The position numbers and the translations under genes are program-made. The notes under the pieces were generated by a model. The model made no database searches, was not told the DNA's origin, and saw only the letters and a program-made list of their open reading frames with translations. Shown piece by piece: positions 1 through 5,764 of a stretch of DNA of 6,307 nt; within the stretch, counting starts at the first letter, position 1, and each line of letters begins with the position of its first letter. Origin of the DNA: Thioalkalivibrio sp. (GTDB lineage: Bacteria > Pseudomonadota > Gammaproteobacteria > Ectothiorhodospirales > Ectothiorhodospiraceae); NCBI GenBank assembly GCA_003563455.1, contig PWRV01000230.1, positions 1 to 6,307 on the forward strand, read 5' to 3'.

Positions 1-471
1 GGTGGTGGCGACATCCACATCCGCGGCGTCGGCGGACTGCTGACCAGCCTCGCCAACTGCTGCAACCCCGTGCCGGGCGATCCGATTGTCGGCTTCATCA
101 CCCGCGGCAAGGGCGTCTCGGTGCACCGCCGCGACTGTATCAACATCTTGCGGCTGCCCGAGGACAAGCGTCCGCGGCTGATCCCGGTAAGCTGGGGCGA
201 AGAGGCGCCAACCCAGGCGGTCGACATGATCGTGGAGGCGCAGGACCGGTCTGGCCTGCTGCGCGACATCAGCAATGTCTTCGCGAATGCGAACGTGAAC
301 CTGCTGGCTGTCCAGACCCGGACCCATCCCGTGGACCGGTCCGTGCACATGGAACTGACTGCGGAGGTGGAAAGCCTGAGCCAGCTCAGCGGACTGTTCG
401 ACCGCATTCAGGCCCTGCCGAACGTGTACGGCGTGCGGCGCCGCTCAACCGTGGAGCAGGACCGGCGATGA
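1..471 (+). CDS. relA: RelA-type (p)ppGpp synthetase, C-terminal part (5' truncated by window edge)
   Basis: This is the last 156 residues of a long RelA/SpoT homologue, the enzyme family that makes the stringent-response alarmones pppGpp and ppGpp on stalled ribosomes. The reading frame is open from base 1 and ends in TGA at 469-471. Two regulatory domains are visible. The first is the zinc-finger-like domain, with a Cys-Cys pair at residues 20-21, the run VGFITRGKGVSVHRRDC, His42 and Cys46. The second is an ACT/RRM domain from about residue 70, with the family signature DRSGLLRDI. The GFITxGxGxSVHRxDC wording resembles RelA more than SpoT as I remember them, so relA is preferred over spoT or a bifunctional rel. 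The hydrolase, synthetase and TGS domains lie outside the window, so synthetase activity cannot be confirmed here. A GTG at 70 is inside the domain and is not a start. Confidence 0.9.
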   Translation, partial: GGGDIHIRGVGGLLTSLANCCNPVPGDPIVGFITRGKGVSVHRRDCINILRLPEDKRPRLIPVSWGEEAPTQAVDMIVEAQDRSGLLRDISNVFANANVNLLAVQTRTHPVDRSVHMELTAEVESLSQLSGLFDRIQALPNVYGVRRRSTVEQDRR

Positions 472-629
472 ATCCGTTGCTCCGGAGCGAAGGGACATCG
501 CATGGCCGGACCCGTCCCGCCATTCAGAAACGGGCGTCCCTGCCGCCTCTTCAGGACAGGGAACCGATCTCTTCGGCTCCGGGCCCGCCGGGTGTTGACA
601 CGGGCTGTCGCCACGGGGACACACAAACT

Positions 630-668
630 CCCGGAGTGATCGGACGGGAACCTGTAATCCGATCCGGG
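630..668. other. Nested dyad, possible RNA hairpin downstream of relA
   Basis: The sequence CCCGG at 630-634 pairs with CCGGG at 664-668, and ATCGGA at 639-644 pairs with TCCGAT at 658-663. This gives an 11-bp stem with a 4-nt bulge (635-638) and a 13-nt loop. It lies about 160 bp after the relA stop and about 64 bp before the small ORF at 732. No T-run follows on either strand, so it is not a standard intrinsic terminator. It could be a 3'-end structure for relA mRNA or a protein-binding dyad. Confidence 0.35.
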
Positions 669-731
669 ATATGGGAGTCTCCGCGGCGCGCGCCAAAGGC
701 GATAGTGTAGGTATATATCCGAGAAAGGGTC

Positions 732-845
732 ATGCAAATCCTCAAGCTGAAAAACCTGAAGGAGTGCACGCTGTGCGTGGTGACCCTCGCGGTCGTCGCC
801 GGCGCGCCGATCCTGGTGTCGGTCCTGGTCCTGGTCTGGGGCTAA
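732..845 (+). CDS. Putative 37-residue small membrane protein with CxxC motif
   Basis: This is an unrecognised small ORF, ATG at 732-734 to TAA at 843-845. The product has a basic, polar start (MQILKLKNLKE, with Lys5, Lys7 and Lys10), then CTLC (Cys12 and Cys15), then an almost uninterrupted hydrophobic stretch from about residue 13 to Trp36. That is the layout of a single-pass inner-membrane peptide with its N-terminus in the cytoplasm by the positive-inside rule. About 35 of 37 codons end in G or C, like the real genes here and unlike the flanking non-coding DNA, which is the best evidence that it is coding. A purine-rich GAGAAAGGG at 721-729 is an imperfect ribosome binding site, close to the ATG. 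A TATATAT at 712-718 lies just upstream but has no matching -35. It sits after relA in the same orientation. Function unknown; the CxxC at the membrane edge could bind metal or form a disulfide, but that is inference. Confidence 0.55.
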   Translation: MQILKLKNLKECTLCVVTLAVVAGAPILVSVLVLVWG

Positions 846-861
846 TTGCCATGGCCAGCCG

Positions 862-987
862 CCACCCCGCCGATAAGACTCTCCCTCCCCCGCTTTCGGG
901 GACAAATCCGCCGGGAGCGGATTTCGAACCGCCGAAGGCGGGCCCGAAGGGCGGAGGGCAGGATTCCCGGAGTAACGGTTGGGGTGG
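862..987. repeat. Palindrome-rich intergenic block with flanking 7-bp inverted ends
   Basis: A stretch without a convincing gene, made of short GC-rich palindromes. CCACCCC at 862-868 is inverted as GGGGTGG at 981-987. Between them are hairpins CCCCG(888-892)/CGGGG(897-901), AAATCCGC(904-911)/GCGGATTT(917-924) with a 5-nt loop, CCGCC(929-933)/GGCGG(937-941) and GCCC(942-945)/GGGC(949-952). An imperfect tandem CCGAAGG unit occurs at 932-942 and 944-954. It may be part of the same interspersed repeat as the adjacent 1011-1046 palindrome, or a separate non-coding element. No function can be assigned. Confidence 0.4.
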
Positions 988-1010
988 GGGTGCAGCGTCG
1001 GGCCCGGCCC

Positions 1011-1046
1011 TCACCCCCGGCCCCTCTCCCGCAAGCGGGAGAGGGG
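1011..1046. repeat. REP-like GC-rich palindrome between converging transcription units
   Basis: The arms 1021-1032 (CCCCTCTCCCGC) and 1035-1046 (GCGGGAGAGGGG) are a perfect 12-bp inverted repeat around AA, preceded by TCACCCCCGG. The pattern of CCCTCACCCC followed by CCCTCTCCCGCAAGCGGGAG is a motif I recognise from intergenic regions of many GC-rich proteobacteria. It sits 36 bp beyond the sdhB stop and is the only strong hairpin between the rightward small ORF and the leftward operon, so it may end or stabilise transcripts from either side. No T-run follows on either strand, so a classic rho-independent terminator is not supported. Confidence 0.6.
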
Positions 1047-1082
1047 AGGGGTGCGCGGCTTTCGGGCCGGAGAGGATCCGGA

Positions 1083-1856
1083 TCAGCTAGCCGGCAGTAG
1101 CGCGGCGCGCAGCATCTTCCGCCGCATGTAGGCGATCTGGGTCTGAAGGTCCAGGTCCTTCGGACACACGTCCTGGCAACCCAGCAAGGTCATGCAGCCG
1201 AAGACGCCGTTGTCGTCTCCGATCAGATCGTAATACTCCGCATCAGACCGGCGGTCGCGGGGATCGAGCCGTAGCCGCGCGACCTTGTTCAATCCGACCG
1301 CGCCGACAAACTCCTCCCGCATGCGCGCGGTGCCGCAGGCCGCGAGACAGCAACCGCACTCGATGCAGCGTTCCAGCTCGTAGATCTGCTCGGCAAGTTC
1401 CGGCTCCATCCGTTCTTCAAGCCGTGCAATGTCCACGTCACCCGACTCGTGGATCCAGGCCTCGAGCCGCTCACTCATGCCCCGCATCCACTTCCCGGTA
1501 TTCACCGACAGATCGCCGATCAGTTCGAAGAAGGGCAGCGGTGCCAGCGTGACGCGCTCGCCGAGGCTGCTGGTCAGGGTGCGGCAGGCCAGGCCCGGAC
1601 GACCGTTGATCAGCATGGCGCAGCTCCCGCAGATACCCGCCCGGCAGACGAAGTCGAACTGCAGCGACGGGTCCTGGTGGTCACGGATGTCATTCAGCGC
1701 GACGAACAGGGTCATGCTCGGCGCCTCGTCCACCTCGAAGGTCTGCAGGTGCGGGCGGCTGGTCGGGTCCTGCGGGTTGTAACGCAGCACACTGATCCGG
1801 AGGCGACGGACGCCGGCCTCCTCCACCGGGGTCTTCGCGTCCTGTTTACCGGTCAT
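1083..1856 (-). CDS. sdhB: Succinate dehydrogenase/fumarate reductase iron-sulfur subunit, B-type
   Basis: The 257-residue electron-transfer subunit (frdB/sdhB), which passes electrons between the flavin of subunit A and the haems of subunit C on the cytoplasmic face of the membrane. All cluster ligands are visible: [2Fe-2S] Cys71, Cys76, Cys79 and Cys91 in the CRAGICGSC...C ferredoxin domain; [4Fe-4S] Cys164, Cys167, Cys170 and Cys231; [3Fe-4S] Cys174, Cys221 and Cys227. The runs ERCIECGCCLAACGTA and GCMTLLGCQDVCPK closely match Wolinella FrdB as I remember it, with a constant shift of 13-14 residues caused by a longer N-terminus. The start is supported by GGAGAGG (complement of 1862-1868) spaced about 5 nt from the ATG, and by the ATGA overlap with the sdhA stop at 1853-1856, which implies translational coupling. 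It is the last gene of the operon. Whether it works as dehydrogenase or reductase is not decided by this sequence. Confidence 0.95.
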   Translation of the reverse strand: MTGKQDAKTPVEEAGVRRLRISVLRYNPQDPTSRPHLQTFEVDEAPSMTLFVALNDIRDHQDPSLQFDFVCRAGICGSCAMLINGRPGLACRTLTSSLGERVTLAPLPFFELIGDLSVNTGKWMRGMSERLEAWIHESGDVDIARLEERMEPELAEQIYELERCIECGCCLAACGTARMREEFVGAVGLNKVARLRLDPRDRRSDAEYYDLIGDDNGVFGCMTLLGCQDVCPKDLDLQTQIAYMRRKMLRAALLPAS

Positions 1857-3835
1857 GGCAGCCTCTCCGTCAGGCGTTCGTTGCGGCCCTGATACTTCTT
1901 GGGCAGCAGGGACTCGTATTCCATCAATGCCTCCTGACGCCGGAAGCGATCGTCCGCTTCCTGCTCGCCAACGATCCGCTCAACCTCGGCCACGCGGCCC
2001 TCCGTATCCGGATGATCGACGTGGTTGCGCGCGCCGTAGCCGCGGAATCCGGGGGGCAGTTCCATCGCCTTCACGTCGATGTCCTCGTAGTCGATCGACG
2101 GCAGGTCGTCGCCCTCGTCGGACCAGCTCGCGAGTGTGCGCTTCAGCCAGTCGCGGTCGTTGCGCTGCGGGAAATCCTCGCGGAAGTGGGCCCCACGACT
2201 CTCGGTCCGCAACAGCGCCCCCTGCGCTACGCAGAGCGCGATCTTGAGCATCTTCTGCACGCGGTAGGCGGTGACGAGTTCGGGGTTGGACCCGGGCGCG
2301 CGAGTGCGGACCGCGATGCTCCGGCTACGCACCAGGAGCTCGCGCAGTTCGGCGACCGCGCTCTCGAGTTCATCACCGGTGCGGAAGATGCCGACCTTGT
2401 CCATCATCACGGTCTCCATCCGCTCACGCAGCTCTGTCGCATTCTCGCCTTCTTCGCGACCCAGCAGCTCGTCCAGCCGATTCCGTTCACGCTCGACGAA
2501 GCGGCGCACGAGATCCGACCGCACGCTGACCTCTCCCGCCTCCGACTCGCAGAAATCCGCGATGTACTCGGCGACGAGCATCCCCGCCACCACGGTCTCG
2601 GCAACGGAATTGCCGCCGAGGCGGTTGAAGCCGTGCAGATCCCAGCAGGCGGCCTCGCCGCAGGCGAAAAGGCCCTTCAGCGTTGGACTCTGACCCGTGT
2701 GATCGGTCCGGATGCCGCCCATCGAGTAGTGCTGGGTCGGCCGCACCGGAATCCAGTCGGTGACCGGGTCGATGCCGAGGAAGTACTCGCAGATGTCCTT
2801 TACCTCGCGCAGGTTCTTCTCGATGTGCGCGCGGCCAAGCCCGGTGATGTCCAGCCACAGGTGGTCACCGTACCGCGAGGGGACGCCCTTGCCCTTGCGC
2901 ATGTGTTCGGTCATCCGCCGGGACACCACATCGCGCGAGGCGAGCTCCTTCTTCTCGGGCTCGTAGTCGGGCATGAAGCGGTGGCCATCGATGTCACGCA
3001 GCACGCCACCGTCACCCCGGCAACCCTCGGTGGTCAGAATGCCCGCGGTAATGATCGCGGTCGGATGAAACTGCACGGCCTCCATGTTGCCCAGCGGTGC
3101 GACCCCGGTCTCCAGCGCCAGCGCGATCCCCGTTCCTTCGCAGATGATCGCGTTGGTGGAAACCTTGTAAATGCGGCCATAGCCGCCGGTCGCGATGGTC
3201 GTGGCCTTCGCCAGGTAGGCGGTGAGTTCGCCCGTGATCAGATCGCGCACCACCGCGCCGTGACAGCGCCCGCCGTCGTGGATCAGGGCCAGCGCCTCCT
3301 GCCGTTCCAGCACCGGAATCCCGTGGGCGATGGTCTGATCGCCGAGGGCATAGAGCATGGTGTGTCCGGTCCCGTGCGAGGTGTAGCAGGTGCGCCACTT
3401 CTTGGTGCCGCCGAAGTCCCGGGCGGTGATCAGCCCGTGGGCGTCGTCGTTTTCGGTGATGGTGATCTTCTGTGCGTTCACCACCGATTCGCGGTCGCCG
3501 CGCGCCACGCGGCTCCAGGGCACGCCCCAGGCGGCAAGTTCGCGAACCGCCTTCGGCGCGGTATTCACGAACATGCGCACGACGCGCTGGTCCGCGCCCC
3601 AGTCGCTCCCCCGCACCGTGTCCTCGAAGTGCACGTCCTCGTTGTCGCCTGCCCCCATCGCGCTGTTGCCAAGACTGGCCTGCATGCCGCCCTGGGCCGC
3701 GACCGAGTGCGAACGCTTCGCGGGAACCAGACTCAGGATCAGCGCGTCGAGCCCGCGGCGTTTCACGCCGACAGCCGCGCGCAAGCCTGCGAGTCCGCCT
3801 CCGATTACCAGCACGTCGGTGTAGACGACCTTCAT
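1853..3835 (-). CDS. sdhA: Succinate dehydrogenase/fumarate reductase flavoprotein subunit, B-type
   Basis: The 660-residue catalytic subunit (frdA/sdhA), which interconverts succinate and fumarate at a covalently bound FAD on the cytoplasmic side. The FAD-binding GGGLAGLRAA lies at residues 12-21. His43 in KRSHS is the expected covalent flavin attachment site. Active-site residues are His257 (QFHPT), Arg301 (ELASRDVV), His369 (QHYSMGG) and Arg405 (HGFNRLGGNS). His43, His257, Arg301 and His369 carry the same residue numbers as in Wolinella FrdA (656 residues) as I remember it; one extra residue near 383 shifts the last arginine. The carboxyl end (EALMEYESLLPKKYQGRNERL) also resembles that family rather than the E. 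coli SdhA family. A near-ideal ribosome binding site, GGAGGTGA (complement of 3840-3847), lies 4 nt before the ATG, and the ATG overlaps the sdhC stop as ATGA at 3832-3835. No truncation or missing catalytic residue is seen. Confidence 0.97.
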   Translation of the reverse strand: MKVVYTDVLVIGGGLAGLRAAVGVKRRGLDALILSLVPAKRSHSVAAQGGMQASLGNSAMGAGDNEDVHFEDTVRGSDWGADQRVVRMFVNTAPKAVRELAAWGVPWSRVARGDRESVVNAQKITITENDDAHGLITARDFGGTKKWRTCYTSHGTGHTMLYALGDQTIAHGIPVLERQEALALIHDGGRCHGAVVRDLITGELTAYLAKATTIATGGYGRIYKVSTNAIICEGTGIALALETGVAPLGNMEAVQFHPTAIITAGILTTEGCRGDGGVLRDIDGHRFMPDYEPEKKELASRDVVSRRMTEHMRKGKGVPSRYGDHLWLDITGLGRAHIEKNLREVKDICEYFLGIDPVTDWIPVRPTQHYSMGGIRTDHTGQSPTLKGLFACGEAACWDLHGFNRLGGNSVAETVVAGMLVAEYIADFCESEAGEVSVRSDLVRRFVERERNRLDELLGREEGENATELRERMETVMMDKVGIFRTGDELESAVAELRELLVRSRSIAVRTRAPGSNPELVTAYRVQKMLKIALCVAQGALLRTESRGAHFREDFPQRNDRDWLKRTLASWSDEGDDLPSIDYEDIDVKAMELPPGFRGYGARNHVDHPDTEGRVAEVERIVGEQEADDRFRRQEALMEYESLLPKKYQGRNERLTERLP

Positions 3836-4629
3836 GGCATCACCTCCGGGCGTCCCGCAGGCGCTGGTGATTCCTGCTGCCAGGTGGGTACGTAGCGCTC
3901 ACCGACCTGGTCCCGATGTTCGATTCCGATCTTCATGTAGGCCCCGAGCGAAGTGAAACCCAGCAGCAGGAAAAAAACGATGAAGCCGCGCATCAGCCAC
4001 TTGAGTCGCCGCCTTCCGAGCGCCGGATCACGTGCCGGCAGCCAGCCCCACTTAACTCCGACCCGGTAGGAGCCCACCGCCGCGTGGATCACCGAAGTCA
4101 CCAGCAGCAGCACGTACAGCGGCCACATCCACTCGCTGACCACGCGGTCGGATGAGGCATAGGGACCGATGTTCGCGGGCTGCGAGATCATCGTGTACAG
4201 GTGCACCGAAACGAGGAAGAACAGTGCGAACCCCGTGTAGACCTGCACCCACCACAGGCTCGTGTCCTCGTGATGCATCAGCTTCTGGTGATCGCGGTAG
4301 GCCCGGTACTGGCGGTAGCTGACCGGAATCTTGCGCACCGCAAGCACCGCGTGCAGCACGACAATGGCCAGAATGAAGAGGGAAAACAGTGTGATGATGA
4401 TCGGATAGGGCGTTCCGAAGAGGTAATAGCCCTCGAAGAACATCGTTACCCGATACATCGCGTCCTTGCCCAGCAGGATCGATGCCTCGGCGAACAGGTG
4501 CACCCAAAGAAACAGGGCCAGAAACAGCCCTGATGCACTCTGCAGCGAATCCAGCCGTGCCGGCCAGAACCTGCCACTGCGGCGCTTCGTCAACGCCGCA
4601 CCAACCGCAAGATCACTCGGAATGCCCAT
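3832..4629 (-). CDS. sdhC: Succinate dehydrogenase/fumarate reductase di-haem cytochrome b subunit, B-type
   Basis: The membrane anchor (frdC/sdhC), a single polypeptide with five predicted transmembrane helices at about 30-53, 77-98, 126-148, 168-190 and 212-232. It binds two haems b and exchanges electrons with quinone. The four haem ligands expected for the Wolinella family, His44, His93, His143 and His182, are all present at the same residue numbers as in Wolinella FrdC (256 residues) from memory. Glu66, linked to quinol binding, is kept, but Val180 replaces the E-pathway glutamate. I chose the ATG at 4627-4629, giving 265 residues, because AAGGTGGG lies just before it and the length and numbering then fit the family. 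An in-frame ATG at 4737 would add 36 residues that look non-coding and would put the likely promoter inside the gene. First gene of the operon; its TGA overlaps the sdhA start by 4 bp. Confidence 0.93.
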   Translation of the reverse strand: MGIPSDLAVGAALTKRRSGRFWPARLDSLQSASGLFLALFLWVHLFAEASILLGKDAMYRVTMFFEGYYLFGTPYPIIITLFSLFILAIVVLHAVLAVRKIPVSYRQYRAYRDHQKLMHHEDTSLWWVQVYTGFALFFLVSVHLYTMISQPANIGPYASSDRVVSEWMWPLYVLLLVTSVIHAAVGSYRVGVKWGWLPARDPALGRRRLKWLMRGFIVFFLLLGFTSLGAYMKIGIEHRDQVGERYVPTWQQESPAPAGRPEVMP

Positions 4630-4694
4630 CAACCCACCTTTTTTTCGGGAGTAGTCACGGATGACGGGCCGGCCACGGACAACCCGACCGCCCC

Positions 4695-4700
4695 ATACTA
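4695..4700 (-). promoter_or_regulatory. Candidate -10 element of the sdhCAB promoter
   Basis: On the minus strand the sequence is TAGTAT, four of six matches to TATAAT including the first two and last two positions. It would start transcription near 4688, leaving a leader of about 59 nt before the sdhC ATG at 4629. There is no good -35 hexamer, but the expected -35 region is covered by the FNR-like site at 4724-4737, as in class II activator-dependent promoters. Confidence 0.4.
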
Positions 4701-4723
4701 GGAGCAGGCCCTCCGGGTGGGTA

Positions 4724-4737
4724 TTGATCCATGTCAC
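4724..4737. promoter_or_regulatory. FNR/CRP-family binding site upstream of sdhCAB
   Basis: TTGAT-CCAT-GTCAC on the plus strand matches the FNR/ANR consensus TTGAT-N4-ATCAA at 8 of 10 positions, with one half-site perfect. Its centre at 4730.5 is about 42 bp upstream of the start predicted from TAGTAT at 4695-4700, the classic class II activator position. On the other side is only the 3' end of ppk2, so the site most likely serves sdhCAB. The weaker half also keeps the TGA core shared with CRP-type sites, so the regulator could be FNR/ANR, DNR or a CRP homologue. Confidence 0.5.
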
Positions 4738-4751
4738 GAGGGAGGGACCCG

Positions 4752-4769
4752 GGGGCGCGCAGGCACCCC
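4752..4769 (-). terminator. Weak hairpin downstream of ppk2
   Basis: GGGGCGC at 4752-4758 pairs with GCACCCC at 4763-4769 (one G-U pair in the minus-strand RNA) around a 4-nt loop. It begins 14 bp beyond the ppk2 stop and just before the FNR-like site. There is no T-run after it, so it is at best a weak terminator separating ppk2 from the sdhCAB promoter. Confidence 0.25.
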
Positions 4770-4782
4770 GAGTCGCGACAGG

Positions 4783-5694
4783 TCATACCGTGAAGCGCCC
4801 TTCGCGGAGCATCTGCGCGTTCATGATCTCGAGTTCGCGCGCCCCGGACACGACCACCTCGGGATCGGGGACGAAGTCGAGCCCCGGGTCCAGGCGCTGA
4901 TAGGGAACCGAATTCAGGATCACCTTGATCGCGTTCAGCCGCGCCCGGGCCTTGTCGTTCGAACGGATGATCGTCCACGGCGCCCACGAGGTGTGTGTCT
5001 GGCGCAGCATTTCGTATTTCTGGTGCGTGAAATCGTCCCAGCGGTCCTGCGCCTGCACGTCGATCTCCGAGAGCTTCCACTGGCGCAGCGGGTCGGTCTT
5101 GCGCCGCTCGAAACGCCGGGCCTGCTCATCCTTGGTCACGCTGAAGTAGAGCTTGATCAGGATCGTGCCCTGGCGAACGAGGTCCTTCTCGAAGCCGACC
5201 ACGCCGTGCATGAAATTCTCGTACTCCTCGTCGGTGCAGAACCCGAAGACCGGCTCGACCATCGCGCGGTTGTACCAGCTGCGGTCGAACAGCACCTGTT
5301 CTCCCCCGTGCGGAAACTGCTCCACGTAGCGCTGAAAGAACCACTGCGACCGCTGGTGCTCGGTGGGTTTGCCGAGCGCGACGACCCGGTAGTGCTTCTC
5401 GTTCATGTAGCGCGTGATCCGCCGGATGGTGCCGCCCTTGCCGGCCGCATCGCGGCCCTCGAACAGGATGATCATCCGCTGCTGGGTTTCTTCCAGCTGT
5501 TTCTGCATCCGGATGAGTTCGGCCTGGTACGGCTTGAGCGCCTGCTCCTGCCGACGCCGCGCGACCGCGCTGCGCGTCTCACGCTTCAGGTCGGCCAGCG
5601 ATTTCCGAAGCTCCGCGCGTTCCTGCAGCAGCTCATCGACCGATGCCGGCGGTGTGTGCTGCTCCGGCCCACCCGCATCGACTGGCTTTTCCAT
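4783..5694 (-). CDS. ppk2: Polyphosphate kinase 2 (PPK2 family)
   Basis: A complete 303-residue PPK2 enzyme, which reversibly transfers phosphate between inorganic polyphosphate and nucleotides in the cytoplasm. The P-loop fold is clear: Walker A GRDAAGKGGT at residues 80-89, Walker B VLFDRSWYNRA at 134-144 with Asp137 and Arg138, and the basic lid RRFERRKTDPLRQWKLS at 193-209. The middle and end (QDRWDDFTHQKYEML, APWTIIRSNDKARARLNAI) are typical of the single-domain class I group as I remember it; direction (NTP or NDP synthesis) and base preference cannot be read from sequence. Residues about 17-73 are rich in Glu, Arg, Leu and Gln and probably form a long helix or coiled coil before the catalytic domain. 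The start at 5694 is supported by GGGGGC (complement of 5702-5707). It lies 70 bp after the phosphoribosyltransferase gene in the same direction and 153 bp before sdhC. Confidence 0.95.
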   Translation of the reverse strand: MEKPVDAGGPEQHTPPASVDELLQERAELRKSLADLKRETRSAVARRRQEQALKPYQAELIRMQKQLEETQQRMIILFEGRDAAGKGGTIRRITRYMNEKHYRVVALGKPTEHQRSQWFFQRYVEQFPHGGEQVLFDRSWYNRAMVEPVFGFCTDEEYENFMHGVVGFEKDLVRQGTILIKLYFSVTKDEQARRFERRKTDPLRQWKLSEIDVQAQDRWDDFTHQKYEMLRQTHTSWAPWTIIRSNDKARARLNAIKVILNSVPYQRLDPGLDFVPDPEVVVSGARELEIMNAQMLREGRFTV

Positions 5695-5727
5695 CGTGTC
5701 TGCCCCCTACGCTCGTGTTCACCGCGT

Positions 5728-5733
5728 AGTATA
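5728..5733 (-). promoter_or_regulatory. Candidate -10 element for ppk2
   Basis: In the 70-bp gap before ppk2 the minus strand reads TATACT, five of six matches to TATAAT, placed to start transcription near 5721 with a leader of about 26 nt. The -35 region, around 5750-5757, does not resemble TTGACA, so either an activator is needed or the match is chance. If real, ppk2 can be transcribed separately from the upstream phosphoribosyltransferase gene. Confidence 0.3.
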
Positions 5734-5764
5734 AGACGAATCTGCCGGCCATCGGGAGGGCGGA

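Noticed and set aside
595..600. A perfect TTGACA resembling a -35 element
   Set aside because: At 16-18 bp spacing the downstream sequence (around GACACA at 618-623) does not resemble a -10 element, so it is not called as a promoter.
468..710. An 80-codon frame overlapping the relA stop as ATGA, with AGGA at 458-461
   Set aside because: The junction looks like translational coupling, but the codons include ATA, AGG, CGA, GGA and ACA with no GC-ending bias, and the product is Pro/Arg-rich without structure. Judged non-coding.
712..718. TATATAT as a -10 for the small ORF at 732
   Set aside because: The region 17 bp upstream is CG-rich with no -35, and the start would fall only about 8 nt before the ATG; too weak to call.
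408..905. A 165-codon minus-strand frame covering the relA end and the intergenic region
   Set aside because: It overlaps the conserved RelA ACT domain, is very Arg-rich, has no recognisable motif, and ends over the small ORF with better coding bias.
2012..3895. A 627-codon open frame on the plus strand opposite sdhA
   Set aside because: It lies wholly antisense to a flavoprotein with clear family motifs; long antisense frames are expected from GC-rich third positions. The product shows no recognisable domain.
4630..4737. An N-terminal extension of the cytochrome b subunit starting at ATG 4737
   Set aside because: The extra 36 residues have no family counterpart, lack a ribosome binding site and overlap the FNR-like dyad and -10 element; the ATG at 4629 has a good ribosome binding site and family-consistent length.
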